Shown one piece after another: positions 1 to 5,331 of a stretch of 7,265 nt of DNA. The position numbers were made by a program, and so were the translations under genes. Source of the DNA: an uncultured Holophagaceae bacterium (lineage in GTDB: Bacteria; Acidobacteriota; Holophagae; Holophagales; Holophagaceae). The stretch is from the NCBI GenBank assembly GCA_903919165.1, contig CAIXHJ010000552.1, positions 1-7,265 of the forward strand. Direction: 5' to 3'. Within the stretch, counting starts at the first letter, position 1. Each line of letters opens with the position of its first letter. The notes beneath the pieces were generated by a model. The model did no database searches, was not told where the DNA came from, and worked only from the letters and a program-made list of their open reading frames with translations.

Positions 1-38
1 CCCATCCTGAAATGGGCGGATCCTCCGCCCTCATCTAA
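1..38 (+). CDS. rpsH: Probable 3' end of 30S ribosomal protein S8 (partial)
   Basis: Frame 3 is open from the left edge to a TAA at 36-38 and encodes the short tail HPEMGGSSALI. S8 is the universal gene before L6 in spc clusters, and S8 proteins end in a Gly-Gly followed by a few hydrophobic residues, so the GG here can be aligned to that end, although the last residues are not the usual ones. The TAA runs straight into an AAGGA ribosome-binding site 7 nt before the rplF ATG. That is the same stop/Shine-Dalgarno arrangement seen at several later junctions. Against it, the tail matches the common GGE-hydrophobic-C ending poorly, and a stop further upstream (or TGA at 8-10 in frame 2) is possible. 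Only about 11 residues are visible, so the identity rests mainly on gene order. Confidence 0.45.
   Translation, partial: HPEMGGSSALI
14..30 (+). promoter_or_regulatory. Perfect 7-bp hairpin just before the rplF ribosome-binding site
   Basis: GGGCGGA (14-20) and TCCGCCC (24-30) are exact reverse complements around a 3-nt loop (TCC). The hairpin ends 6 nt before the AAGGA Shine-Dalgarno at 37-41. A weaker 5-bp pairing, CCCAT (1-5) with ATGGG (12-16), overlaps the left arm and would exclude it. There is no run of T after the stem, so it does not look like an intrinsic terminator. It may tune translation of rplF or mRNA stability. Function is inferred; the pairing is seen directly. Confidence 0.4.
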
Positions 39-48
39 GGAATCCACC

Positions 49-585
49 ATGTCTCGAATCGGAAAGAAGCCCGTGACGCTGCCCAAGGGCGTGAAGGTCA
101 CAGTCACCGGGTCCGAGGCCGTCGTCGAGGGCGCCAAGGGCAAGCTCAGCTGCCCGATCCCCACTGGGATCACGCTCGACGTGCAGGCCGACTCCGTAGT
201 TCTCTCCCGCGTCAACGACGAACCCCAGAATCGGGCCTTCCACGGCCTGACGCGCGCCCTCATCGGCAACGCCGTCACCGGGGTGACCGAGGGCTGGAAG
301 AAGGAACTCGACATCGTCGGCGTGGGATACAAGGCCGCCATGGACGGCGCCAAGCTCAAGCTCGAGCTCGGCTACAGCCACCCCATCAACTACGAAGCCC
401 CCGCGGGTATCCAGATGGCCGTCGAGAAGACCACGCACATCGTCGTGACCGGCATAGACCGGCAGCTGGTGGGTCAGGTCGCCGCCGACATCCGGAAGTT
501 CCGCAAGCCCGAGCCCTACAAGGGCAAGGGTGTCATGTACACCGGCGAAGTCATCCGCCGCAAGGCCGGCAAGACCGGGAAGTAA
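49..585 (+). CDS. rplF: 50S ribosomal protein L6
   Basis: L6 is a large-subunit protein that binds 23S rRNA near the factor-binding centre and the sarcin-ricin loop. The 178-residue product is full length for the family. It begins with the standard MSRIGKKPV and ends with the family signature around KPEPYKGKG (about residues 154-162), followed by a basic IRRKAGKTGK tail. The protein has the usual two related alpha/beta halves (about residues 1-82 and 83-178). The start is fixed by the N-terminal match and by AAGGA at 37-41, 7 nt upstream. The reading frame stays open upstream to the window edge, but the canonical N-terminus argues against extension. The stop TAA merges with the next ribosome-binding site, leaving a 9-nt gap to rplR. 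Confidence 0.98.
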   Translation: MSRIGKKPVTLPKGVKVTVTGSEAVVEGAKGKLSCPIPTGITLDVQADSVVLSRVNDEPQNRAFHGLTRALIGNAVTGVTEGWKKELDIVGVGYKAAMDGAKLKLELGYSHPINYEAPAGIQMAVEKTTHIVVTGIDRQLVGQVAADIRKFRKPEPYKGKGVMYTGEVIRRKAGKTGK

Positions 586-594
586 GGGGAACCC

Positions 595-957
595 ATGGCG
601 AACGAGATCGAACTTCGACGCAACAAGGTCAAGGCCCGAATCCGCGGCCGCGTGAGTGGGACGCCCGAACGGCCCCGCCTCACCATCTACAAGAGCCTGA
701 AGCGCATCTACGTGCAGGCGGTGGACGATACCAAGGGCATCACCCTCGCGTCCGCCAGCAGCCTCGAGAAGGACCTGCGCGCTTCGTTGAAGAACGGCGC
801 CAACATCGAGGCCGCGAAGGCCGTCGGCGCCAGCATCGCCGCCCGTCTGAAGGAGAAGGGCATCACGTCCGTGGTGTTCGACCGGAACGGCTACGTCTAC
901 CACGGCCGCGTCAAGGCGCTGGCTGACAGCGCCCGCGAAGCCGGGCTCCAGTTCTAG
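595..957 (+). CDS. rplR: 50S ribosomal protein L18
   Basis: L18 binds 5S rRNA and helps anchor it, with L5, to the central protuberance of the large subunit. The 120-residue product is the usual length. It has a basic N-terminus (RRNKVKARIRGRVSGT), the PRLTIYKS segment at about residues 27-35, and the highly conserved C-terminal block FDRNGYVYHGRVKALADSAR followed by EAGLQF. The ATG is preceded by a strong AAGGGGA that overlaps the rplF stop codon, so the two genes are probably translationally coupled. Codon use is strongly G/C-ending, as in the other ribosomal genes here. Nothing is missing or unusual. Confidence 0.98.
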   Translation: MANEIELRRNKVKARIRGRVSGTPERPRLTIYKSLKRIYVQAVDDTKGITLASASSLEKDLRASLKNGANIEAAKAVGASIAARLKEKGITSVVFDRNGYVYHGRVKALADSAREAGLQF

Positions 958-966
958 GGGATCACC

Positions 967-1491
967 ATGGCGACTGCAGAGCTCAAAGACAACAAGGAAA
1001 CCCGCAACCCCGAAGCCGGGGAATTCAAGGACCAGGTCATCTACGTGGGCCGCGTCACCAAGGTGGTGAAGGGGGGCAAGAACTTCTCCTTCTCCGCACT
1101 GGTGGTTGTGGGCGACGGCAATGGCAAGGTCGGCTTCGGTCTCGGCAAGGCCCTCGAGGTGCCCTCCGCCATTAAGAAAGGCATCGAGAGCGCCAAGCGC
1201 AACATGATCCGGGTTCCGCTCACCCCGAACGGCAGCCTGCCGCATCCGGTGACGGGTACCTTCGGCTCCGGCAGCGTGCTGCTGAAGCCCGCTCCCGAGG
1301 GCACCGGCATCATCGCCGGCGCTGCGGTGCGCGCGATCATGGAGGCCGCCGGCATCCACAACGTGATGACGAAGAGCCTGGGCTCCTCCAACCCCCACAA
1401 CGTGGTTCGCGCCACGTTCGAGGGCTTGAAGGAACTCATGGATCCCTACACGGTCCTGACCAATCGGGGCCTGGATCAGGCGGAGGTTTAA
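967..1491 (+). CDS. rpsE: 30S ribosomal protein S5
   Basis: S5 sits on the back of the 30S near the mRNA entry site and contributes to decoding accuracy and helicase-like unwinding of mRNA. The 174 residues include a polar N-terminal extension (about 1-22) and then the double-stranded-RNA-binding-like S5 N-domain, with KVVKGGKNFSFSALVVVGD at about residues 32-50. The C-domain carries the glycine-rich GTGIIAGAAVRAIMEAAGI and the SLGSSNPHNVVRATFEGL helix. The loop in which GxGxVLLKP is typical reads GSGSVLLKP. The ribosome-binding site TAGGGGA overlaps the rplR stop (9-nt gap). The rpsE end itself carries the GGAGG (1482-1486) used by rpmD, whose ATG begins 2 nt after the rpsE stop codon. Confidence 0.98.
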   Translation: MATAELKDNKETRNPEAGEFKDQVIYVGRVTKVVKGGKNFSFSALVVVGDGNGKVGFGLGKALEVPSAIKKGIESAKRNMIRVPLTPNGSLPHPVTGTFGSGSVLLKPAPEGTGIIAGAAVRAIMEAAGIHNVMTKSLGSSNPHNVVRATFEGLKELMDPYTVLTNRGLDQAEV

Positions 1492-1492
1492 C

Positions 1493-1690
1493 ATGTCGCA
1501 GTTCATCGGCAAGCAGGTGGTGCTGACCCTCAAGCGCTCCATCATCTGCACCACTCCCAAGCACCGCGCCTTCATGCAGACCCTCGGTCTGAAGCGGCCG
1601 GGCGATACCCGCGAATGCGAATACACCCCCAACGTCCACGGGATGGTCAAGCTCGTCCCTCATCTCATCGGCGTCAAGGTGAAGGGGTAA
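1493..1690 (+). CDS. rpmD: 50S ribosomal protein L30
   Basis: L30 is a small large-subunit protein of the ferredoxin-like fold that contacts 23S rRNA. The product has 65 residues, a few more than the roughly 59-60 of the short enterobacterial form, with the extra residues at both ends. The family core is visible: VVLTLKRSIICTTPKHRAFMQTLGLKR, then the YTPNVHGMVKLVPHLI segment. The start follows a perfect GGAGG (1482-1486) inside rpsE by 6 nt, with only one base between the rpsE stop and this ATG. Its own end (AAGGGG before the TAA) supplies the ribosome-binding site for rplO, 3 nt downstream. L30 is lost in some lineages, so its presence is mildly informative. Confidence 0.96.
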   Translation: MSQFIGKQVVLTLKRSIICTTPKHRAFMQTLGLKRPGDTRECEYTPNVHGMVKLVPHLIGVKVKG

Positions 1691-1693
1691 GTC

Positions 1694-2155
1694 ATGAAGC
1701 TCAACGAACTCCGGCCCGCAGAGGGCGCAACCAAATCCCGAAAGCGGCTCGGCCGCGGCAAGGGCTCCGGTCTCGGCAAGACTTCCGGCCGCGGCGAAAA
1801 GGGCCAGAAGTCTCGGTCCGGCTACCGCAGCAAGCGCGGTTTCGAGGGCGGCCAGATGCCATTGGTCCGACGCCTGCCCAAGCGTGGCTTCACCAACATC
1901 TTCGCGCCCGAAACCAAGGAGATCACACTCAGCCTCATCTCCATCCACTTCATGGATGGAGAGACGGTCACGCTCGAGGCGCTCCGTGCCAAGAAGCTCG
2001 TCAACTCCCGCGTGGAGAAGATCGTGGTGCTGGCCAGCGGCGAACTCACTTCCAAAGTGAACGTCGTCGCCGACCGCATCACCAAGGGCGCCCGTGAAGC
2101 CATCCTGGCCAAGGGCGGCACCATCCAGGAGCCCACCGCGAAGTCTGCCGAGTAA
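1694..2155 (+). CDS. rplO: 50S ribosomal protein L15
   Basis: L15 is an assembly protein of the large subunit that joins late and contacts domain II of 23S rRNA. The 153-residue product is typical. It has the extended, glycine- and arginine-rich N-terminal tail (LGRGKGSGLGKTSGRGEKG at about residues 19-37, then SGYRSKRGFEGGQMPL) that threads into rRNA. The globular C-terminal domain (about 75-148) has VNSRVEKIVVLASGELTSK and the conserved GAREAI segment. The start is fixed by MKLNELRP and by AAGGGG in the end of rpmD. A perfect 9-bp inverted repeat lies inside the gene at 1938-1962 and is listed separately. secY follows after 6 nt. Confidence 0.98.
   Translation: MKLNELRPAEGATKSRKRLGRGKGSGLGKTSGRGEKGQKSRSGYRSKRGFEGGQMPLVRRLPKRGFTNIFAPETKEITLSLISIHFMDGETVTLEALRAKKLVNSRVEKIVVLASGELTSKVNVVADRITKGAREAILAKGGTIQEPTAKSAE
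1938..1962 (+). repeat. Perfect 9-bp inverted repeat with 7-nt loop inside rplO
   Basis: TCTCCATCC (1938-1946) and GGATGGAGA (1954-1962) are exact reverse complements around the loop ACTTCAT (1947-1953). The structure lies in the coding sequence for ISIHFMDGE of L15, about 200 nt before secY. It has no T-run and is therefore not a plausible terminator. It could be an mRNA fold or chance: a rough estimate puts a perfect 9-bp stem with a short loop at less than one expected in a window of this size. Function is unknown. Confidence 0.45.
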
Positions 2156-2161
2156 CGGCCG

Positions 2162-3517
2162 ATGAACCGCCTCAGGAACCTCTTCGCCATCCCGGAGCTG
2201 CGCAAGCGGCTACTGTTCACCCTGATCCTCCTGGCCATCTACCGCCTGGGGGTGCACGTCAGCGTGCCCGGGGTGAACGCGGAAAACCTGGCGGCCGCGC
2301 TTCGCCGCGGTGGCGGCGGGCTCTTCGATGTCATCGATCTCTTCTCCGGGGGCGCGTTCAAGAAGTTCTCCGTCTTCGCCCTCGGCATCGCCCCCTACAT
2401 CACGGCCAGCATCGTTTTCCAGCTGATGGGTGCGGTGGTCCCCTACCTGGACAACCTCCAGAAGAAGGAAGGCGAAGCCGGTCGGAACAAGATCAACCAG
2501 TGGACCCGCTACCTGACCGTAGGGCTGGCCTTCGTCCAGGGCATGGGCATCGCTTCCCTGGCCCAGAGCCAGAACGCGCCGGGCCTCGAGGTCGTTACCA
2601 GCGCCATCTCTCCCACGGCATTCCGCTTTCTCGCGGCCTTCACGCTATCCGTGGGGACCATCTTCGTCATGTGGATCGGCGAGCAGATCACCGAACGCGG
2701 TATTGGCAACGGCATCTCGCTGCTCATTTTCGCAGGCATCGTGGCTGGTCTCCCCCAGGGGGTGACTACGCTGACGGTGATGATCACCCAGTCGCTGAAG
2801 AACGCGCCGAATGTCCCCCCGCCGGGCATCTTCATTCTGCTGATCGCCGCAATGACGGTGGTGCTGCTGGCGGTGGTGCTTGTGGAGAATGCCTACCGAC
2901 GCATTCCCATTCACTACGCCCGGCGTGCCGACTCCGCCGGCATGTCCAGTCAGCGCAGTTCCTACATGCCCCTGAAGGTGAACACCGCCGGCGTGATGCC
3001 CGTGATTTTCGCCAGTTCGGTGATCTTCTTTCCGGCGACCATCGCCCAGTTCACACGCTGGGAATGGCTGGCCAAGGCCGCTTCCTACCTCAGTCCCCAG
3101 ACTCATTTCTGGATCTACACGCCGGTCTTCGTGGGCGTGGTGATCTTCTTCTCGTTCTTCTACACGAGTATCGTGTTCAATCCCGATGAGACCGCCGAGA
3201 ATATGAAGCGGTCGGGGGGCTACATCCCAGGGATCCGGCCGGGTAAGGAGACCAGCATCTTCATGGACAGCATTTTGTCCAAGCTGACCTTCGCGGGCGC
3301 CATCTACCTCGCCGTGGTCTCCATCGTGCCCCTGCTCATCACCAACAACATCCCGGGCCTCAACTTCTACTTCGGGGGCACCAGCCTACTGATCGTGGTA
3401 GGCGTGGCCATGGACAGCGCGGCCCAGTTGGAAAGCCTGCTGGTAATGCGCCGTTATGACGGTTTCCTCGAGAAGGGGCGCATCCGCGGCCGGTCCACTC
3501 GCGGGGGGGTCGCATGA
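2162..3517 (+). CDS. secY: Protein translocase subunit SecY
   Basis: SecY forms the protein-conducting channel of the inner-membrane SecYEG translocon and works with SecA and the ribosome. The 451 residues show ten hydrophobic segments, starting at about residues 17-36 and ending near 398-418. The plug and second segment carry the signature LFSGGAFKKFSVFALGIAPYI. Cytoplasmic loop C4 (about 243-255, NAYRRIPIHYARR) and loop C5 with GYIPGIRPG are intact. Arg359 in C5 corresponds to the E. coli Arg357 needed for SecA-driven transport. The ATG follows rplO by 6 nt with only a weak GAG (2150-2152) as ribosome-binding site, so translation probably depends on coupling. The last codons contain seven consecutive G (3503-3509), and the stop overlaps the adk start as ATGA. 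Confidence 0.98.
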   Translation: MNRLRNLFAIPELRKRLLFTLILLAIYRLGVHVSVPGVNAENLAAALRRGGGGLFDVIDLFSGGAFKKFSVFALGIAPYITASIVFQLMGAVVPYLDNLQKKEGEAGRNKINQWTRYLTVGLAFVQGMGIASLAQSQNAPGLEVVTSAISPTAFRFLAAFTLSVGTIFVMWIGEQITERGIGNGISLLIFAGIVAGLPQGVTTLTVMITQSLKNAPNVPPPGIFILLIAAMTVVLLAVVLVENAYRRIPIHYARRADSAGMSSQRSSYMPLKVNTAGVMPVIFASSVIFFPATIAQFTRWEWLAKAASYLSPQTHFWIYTPVFVGVVIFFSFFYTSIVFNPDETAENMKRSGGYIPGIRPGKETSIFMDSILSKLTFAGAIYLAVVSIVPLLITNNIPGLNFYFGGTSLLIVVGVAMDSAAQLESLLVMRRYDGFLEKGRIRGRSTRGGVA

Positions 3518-4173
3518 GCCTGACCGCGAACATCCTCCTTGGGGCTCCGGGCTCAGGGAAGGGCACCCAGGCTAAGCGCCTGGTGGAAACATTCTCTTTG
3601 ACTCACCTGTCAACCGGTGACATTCTGAGAGATGCCGTCTCGAAAGGGACGGAGATCGGCCTGAGGGCGAAAGCCATCATGGCCGAGGGAAAACTGGTGG
3701 ACGACGACACCGTCAACGGCCTTGTCTTTGCGCGGCTGCTGGACGAGAACTCTGACGTGTTGTTCGACGGCTACCCACGCACCCTTCAGCAAGCTCAAGC
3801 CCTGGAAGACTTCCTCTCCTCCAAGCGCATGAATGTTGGGCACGTGGTGCTGGTCGATGTCCCCCAGGAGGTGCTGGAAGCTCGTGTGGTGGGTCGGCGC
3901 GTCTGCAGCAACAATGCCTGCGGCGCCATCTACCATCTGAAATCCAAACCTCCCAAGCAAGCGGGTGTCTGTGATCAGTGTGGAAGTCCGCTGAAGCACC
4001 GTTCCGACGACACCTCTGAAGCTTTCAAGAGCCGGATGGGCGAGTTCAACTCGACCTTCCAACCGCTCCTGGGCTTCTACAAGCATCGGCCGAACTTCCG
4101 GAACGTGGATGGCAACCGCTCACCGGAGCTGGTGTTTGAATCGCTGCGTCACGTCTTCGGAGAACACGCTTGA
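3514..4173 (+). CDS. adk: Adenylate kinase, zinc-type LID
   Basis: Cytosolic adenylate kinase interconverts ATP + AMP and 2 ADP. The 219 residues have the P-loop GAPGSGKGT (10-18), the AMP-binding LSTGDILRDAV helix, and DGYPRT (85-90; DGFPRT is usual) with Arg89. The long-form LID (about 127-163) carries four cysteines: Cys131, Cys136, Cys153 and Cys156. The first pair is CX4C rather than the common CX2C, although zinc binding is still likely. Near the C-terminus the usual R-L-x3-Y-x3-T-x-P-L helix reads RMGEFNSTFQPL. The start is the ATGA overlap with secY. Codon use is looser than in the neighbours: by hand about a quarter of the first ~130 codons end in A/T, against about 11% in rpsK. Adk is the usual non-ribosomal passenger after secY. 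Confidence 0.97.
   Translation: MSLTANILLGAPGSGKGTQAKRLVETFSLTHLSTGDILRDAVSKGTEIGLRAKAIMAEGKLVDDDTVNGLVFARLLDENSDVLFDGYPRTLQQAQALEDFLSSKRMNVGHVVLVDVPQEVLEARVVGRRVCSNNACGAIYHLKSKPPKQAGVCDQCGSPLKHRSDDTSEAFKSRMGEFNSTFQPLLGFYKHRPNFRNVDGNRSPELVFESLRHVFGEHA
4159..4162 (+). promoter_or_regulatory. Shine-Dalgarno that fixes the TTG start of infA
   Basis: GGAG lies inside the last codons of adk, 7 nt before TTG at 4170-4172. No ATG or GTG in the infA frame lies close by, and the next in-frame ATG is internal at about residue 40. This spacing, together with the N-terminal match to IF1, selects TTG as the start. Confidence 0.7.
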
Positions 4174-4388
4174 GCAAAGAAGAAGCCATTGAGCTCGAAG
4201 CCACAGTGGTTGAGGCCTTGCCGAACGCGGTATTCCGGGTCGAACTTGAGAACAAACACCAAGTGCTGGCGCACATCAGCGGAAAGATGCGCAAGAACTT
4301 CATCCGCATCCTTCCCGGTGACCGGGTCCTCGTAGAGGTGACACCCTACGATCTCACTCGCGGCCGCATCATTTACCGATTCAAGTGA
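4170..4388 (+). CDS. infA: Translation initiation factor IF-1
   Basis: IF-1 binds the 30S A-site during initiation and works with IF2 and IF3. The 72-residue protein matches the family along its whole length. It starts MSKEEAIELEATV, has the OB-fold core FRVELEN...VLAHISGKMRKN (about residues 22-43) and ends VTPYDLTRGRIIYR plus FK. The start codon is TTG, overlapping the adk stop as TTGA, with GGAG 7 nt upstream. Many bacteria place map between adk and infA; here the two genes overlap directly. By hand about 21 of 72 codons end in A/T, a looser usage shared with adk. TTG initiation on an initiation-factor gene could make its level sensitive to start-codon selection; that is inference. Confidence 0.97.
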   Translation: MSKEEAIELEATVVEALPNAVFRVELENKHQVLAHISGKMRKNFIRILPGDRVLVEVTPYDLTRGRIIYRFK

Positions 4389-4401
4389 ACGAGAGGACAC
4401 C

Positions 4402-4518
4402 ATGAAAGTACGGCCCTCCATCAAGAAGCTGTGCGAGCACTGCAAAGTGGTCCGGCGCGAAGGCATCAACCGGATCATCTGCAAGAAGAACCCCAAGCAC
4501 AAGCAGCGTCAGGGTTAA
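4402..4518 (+). CDS. rpmJ: 50S ribosomal protein L36, zinc-binding form
   Basis: L36 is the smallest large-subunit protein and occupies a pocket in 23S rRNA near the base of the L7/L12 stalk. The 38-residue product begins MKVRPSIKKLCEHCKVV and ends NPKHKQRQG. The zinc-ribbon ligands are all present: Cys11, Cys14, Cys27 and His33. This is therefore the zinc-containing (C+) paralogue rather than the cysteine-free form that some bacteria induce under zinc starvation. The ATG is preceded by GAGAGGA (4391-4397). The gap from infA is 13 nt, and the stop fuses into the AAGGAGA of rpsM with a 9-nt gap. Confidence 0.97.
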   Translation: MKVRPSIKKLCEHCKVVRREGINRIICKKNPKHKQRQG

Positions 4519-4527
4519 GGAGACACG

Positions 4528-4896
4528 ATGGCACGCATCTCAGGTATTGACCTGCCCATCGGCAAGCGCATCGAGATCGCGCTCACCTACATTTTCGGCA
4601 TCGGGCGCGCCAAGGCGCACAGCATCCTGTCCCGCGCGAAGGTCGATTTCGGCACCAAGGTCCGGGATCTGACTGAGGACGAGGTGGGTCGCATCCGCCG
4701 CGTCATCACCTCCGAAGAGACTGTGGAGGGCGACCTGCGCAAGAACGTCGCCCTTGACATCAAGCGGCTCATGGACATCGGCTGCTACCGCGGCCTGCGC
4801 CATCGGAAGGGTCTCCCCGTCCGTGGGCAGCGCACGCATACCAACGCCCGCACCCGCAAGGGCAAGCGGCGCACCGTGGCCGGCAAGAAGAAGTAA
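4528..4896 (+). CDS. rpsM: 30S ribosomal protein S13
   Basis: S13 sits in the 30S head, forms bridges to the 50S and touches the P-site tRNA through its basic tail. The 122 residues start MARISGIDLPIGKRIEIALTYI and include the helix-two-turn-helix GIGRAKAHSIL (about 24-34). The conserved CYRGLRHRKGLPVRGQRTHTNARTRKG stretch and a lysine/arginine-rich C-terminus follow. A strong AAGGAGA starts in the rpmJ stop codon. In E. coli the alpha-operon mRNA leader just before rpsM folds into a pseudoknot bound by S4. Here only 9 nt separate rpmJ and rpsM, so such a leader could exist only inside rpmJ or infA coding sequence. Confidence 0.98.
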   Translation: MARISGIDLPIGKRIEIALTYIFGIGRAKAHSILSRAKVDFGTKVRDLTEDEVGRIRRVITSEETVEGDLRKNVALDIKRLMDIGCYRGLRHRKGLPVRGQRTHTNARTRKGKRRTVAGKKK

Positions 4897-4908
4897 GGCG
4901 AGGAGCAC

Positions 4909-5316
4909 ATGGCCAAGACCCAGACCCGGACCGCCGGTAAGAAGGTGGTCAAGAAGAAGGAAAAGAAGAACGTCCCTCATGGCGTGGCTCACGTCCAGGC
5001 GTCCTTCAACAACACCATCATCTCCATCGCCGATCCGATGGGGAACATGCTCTGCTGGGCTTCCAGCGGCAACCAGAACTTCCGCGGCACCCGCAAGGGC
5101 ACGCCCTTCGCAGCCCAGGTGGCCGCCGGCATCGCCGCCGAGGCCGCCAAGGAGCAGGGTGTCCGCACGGTGGACGTCCGCGTCAAGGGCCCTGGTGCCG
5201 GCCGTGAGAGCGCCATCCGCGCCCTCAATGCTGCGGGCATCCAGGTGACCAGCATCCGCGACGTCACGCCCATCCCCCACAACGGCTGCCGGCCGCCCAA
5301 GCGGCGCCGGGTTTAA
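4909..5316 (+). CDS. rpsK: 30S ribosomal protein S11
   Basis: S11 lies in the platform of the 30S near the E-site and helps shape the mRNA path. The 135 residues have a lysine-rich N-terminus (about 1-21), then VAHVQASFNNTIISIAD, the GTRKGTPFAAQ helix start and VKGPGAGRESAIRAL. The end is the invariant-type DVTPIPHNGCRPPKRRRV. Asn125-Gly126 matches the conserved Asn-Gly that is converted to isoaspartate in E. coli S11. The segment before GTRKG reads SSGNQNFR, where the family usually has a short Ser/Ala/Gly turn, so this is a slightly divergent loop. The ribosome-binding site AGGAG (4901-4905) sits in a 12-nt gap after rpsM. Codons are strongly G/C-ending. Confidence 0.98.
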   Translation: MAKTQTRTAGKKVVKKKEKKNVPHGVAHVQASFNNTIISIADPMGNMLCWASSGNQNFRGTRKGTPFAAQVAAGIAAEAAKEQGVRTVDVRVKGPGAGRESAIRALNAAGIQVTSIRDVTPIPHNGCRPPKRRRV

Positions 5317-5331
5317 GAGAGGAGGAGAGAC
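5317..5331 (+). promoter_or_regulatory. Strong purine-rich ribosome-binding site of rpsD
   Basis: The 15-nt spacer after the rpsK stop, the longest complete gap in the window, is almost all purine. It contains GGAGGAG (5321-5327), which covers the full anti-Shine-Dalgarno complement, 4 to 7 nt before the ATG at 5332 depending on the register. It is the strongest such site here and suggests high or independent initiation of S4. Confidence 0.6.

Noticed and set aside
14..30. Intrinsic terminator before rplF
   Set aside because: The stem is GC-rich but is followed by TCATCTAAGG with no T-run, and the operon clearly continues.
31..1650. 539-codon open frame on the - strand across rplF, rplR, rpsE and part of rpmD
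   Set aside because: It runs opposite three well-conserved ribosomal genes, its product is low-complexity (rich in G, A, L, H, D) and it resembles no family. High-GC coding DNA produces long antisense open frames because stop codons are rare on that strand.
2295..2310. CCGCG...CGCGG inverted repeat in secY
   Set aside because: A short 5-bp arm made by Ala/Arg/Gly codons in GC-rich sequence; no positional reason to think it functional.
2776..2788. GGTGATGATCACC palindrome-like site in secY, considered as an operator
   Set aside because: It sits mid-gene far from any start, and short near-palindromes of this size are common.
2500..3189. 229-codon open frame on the + strand inside secY
   Set aside because: It lies wholly within SecY in another frame. 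The product is rich in R, G, H and P, unlike any known protein, whereas the SecY frame is fully conserved.
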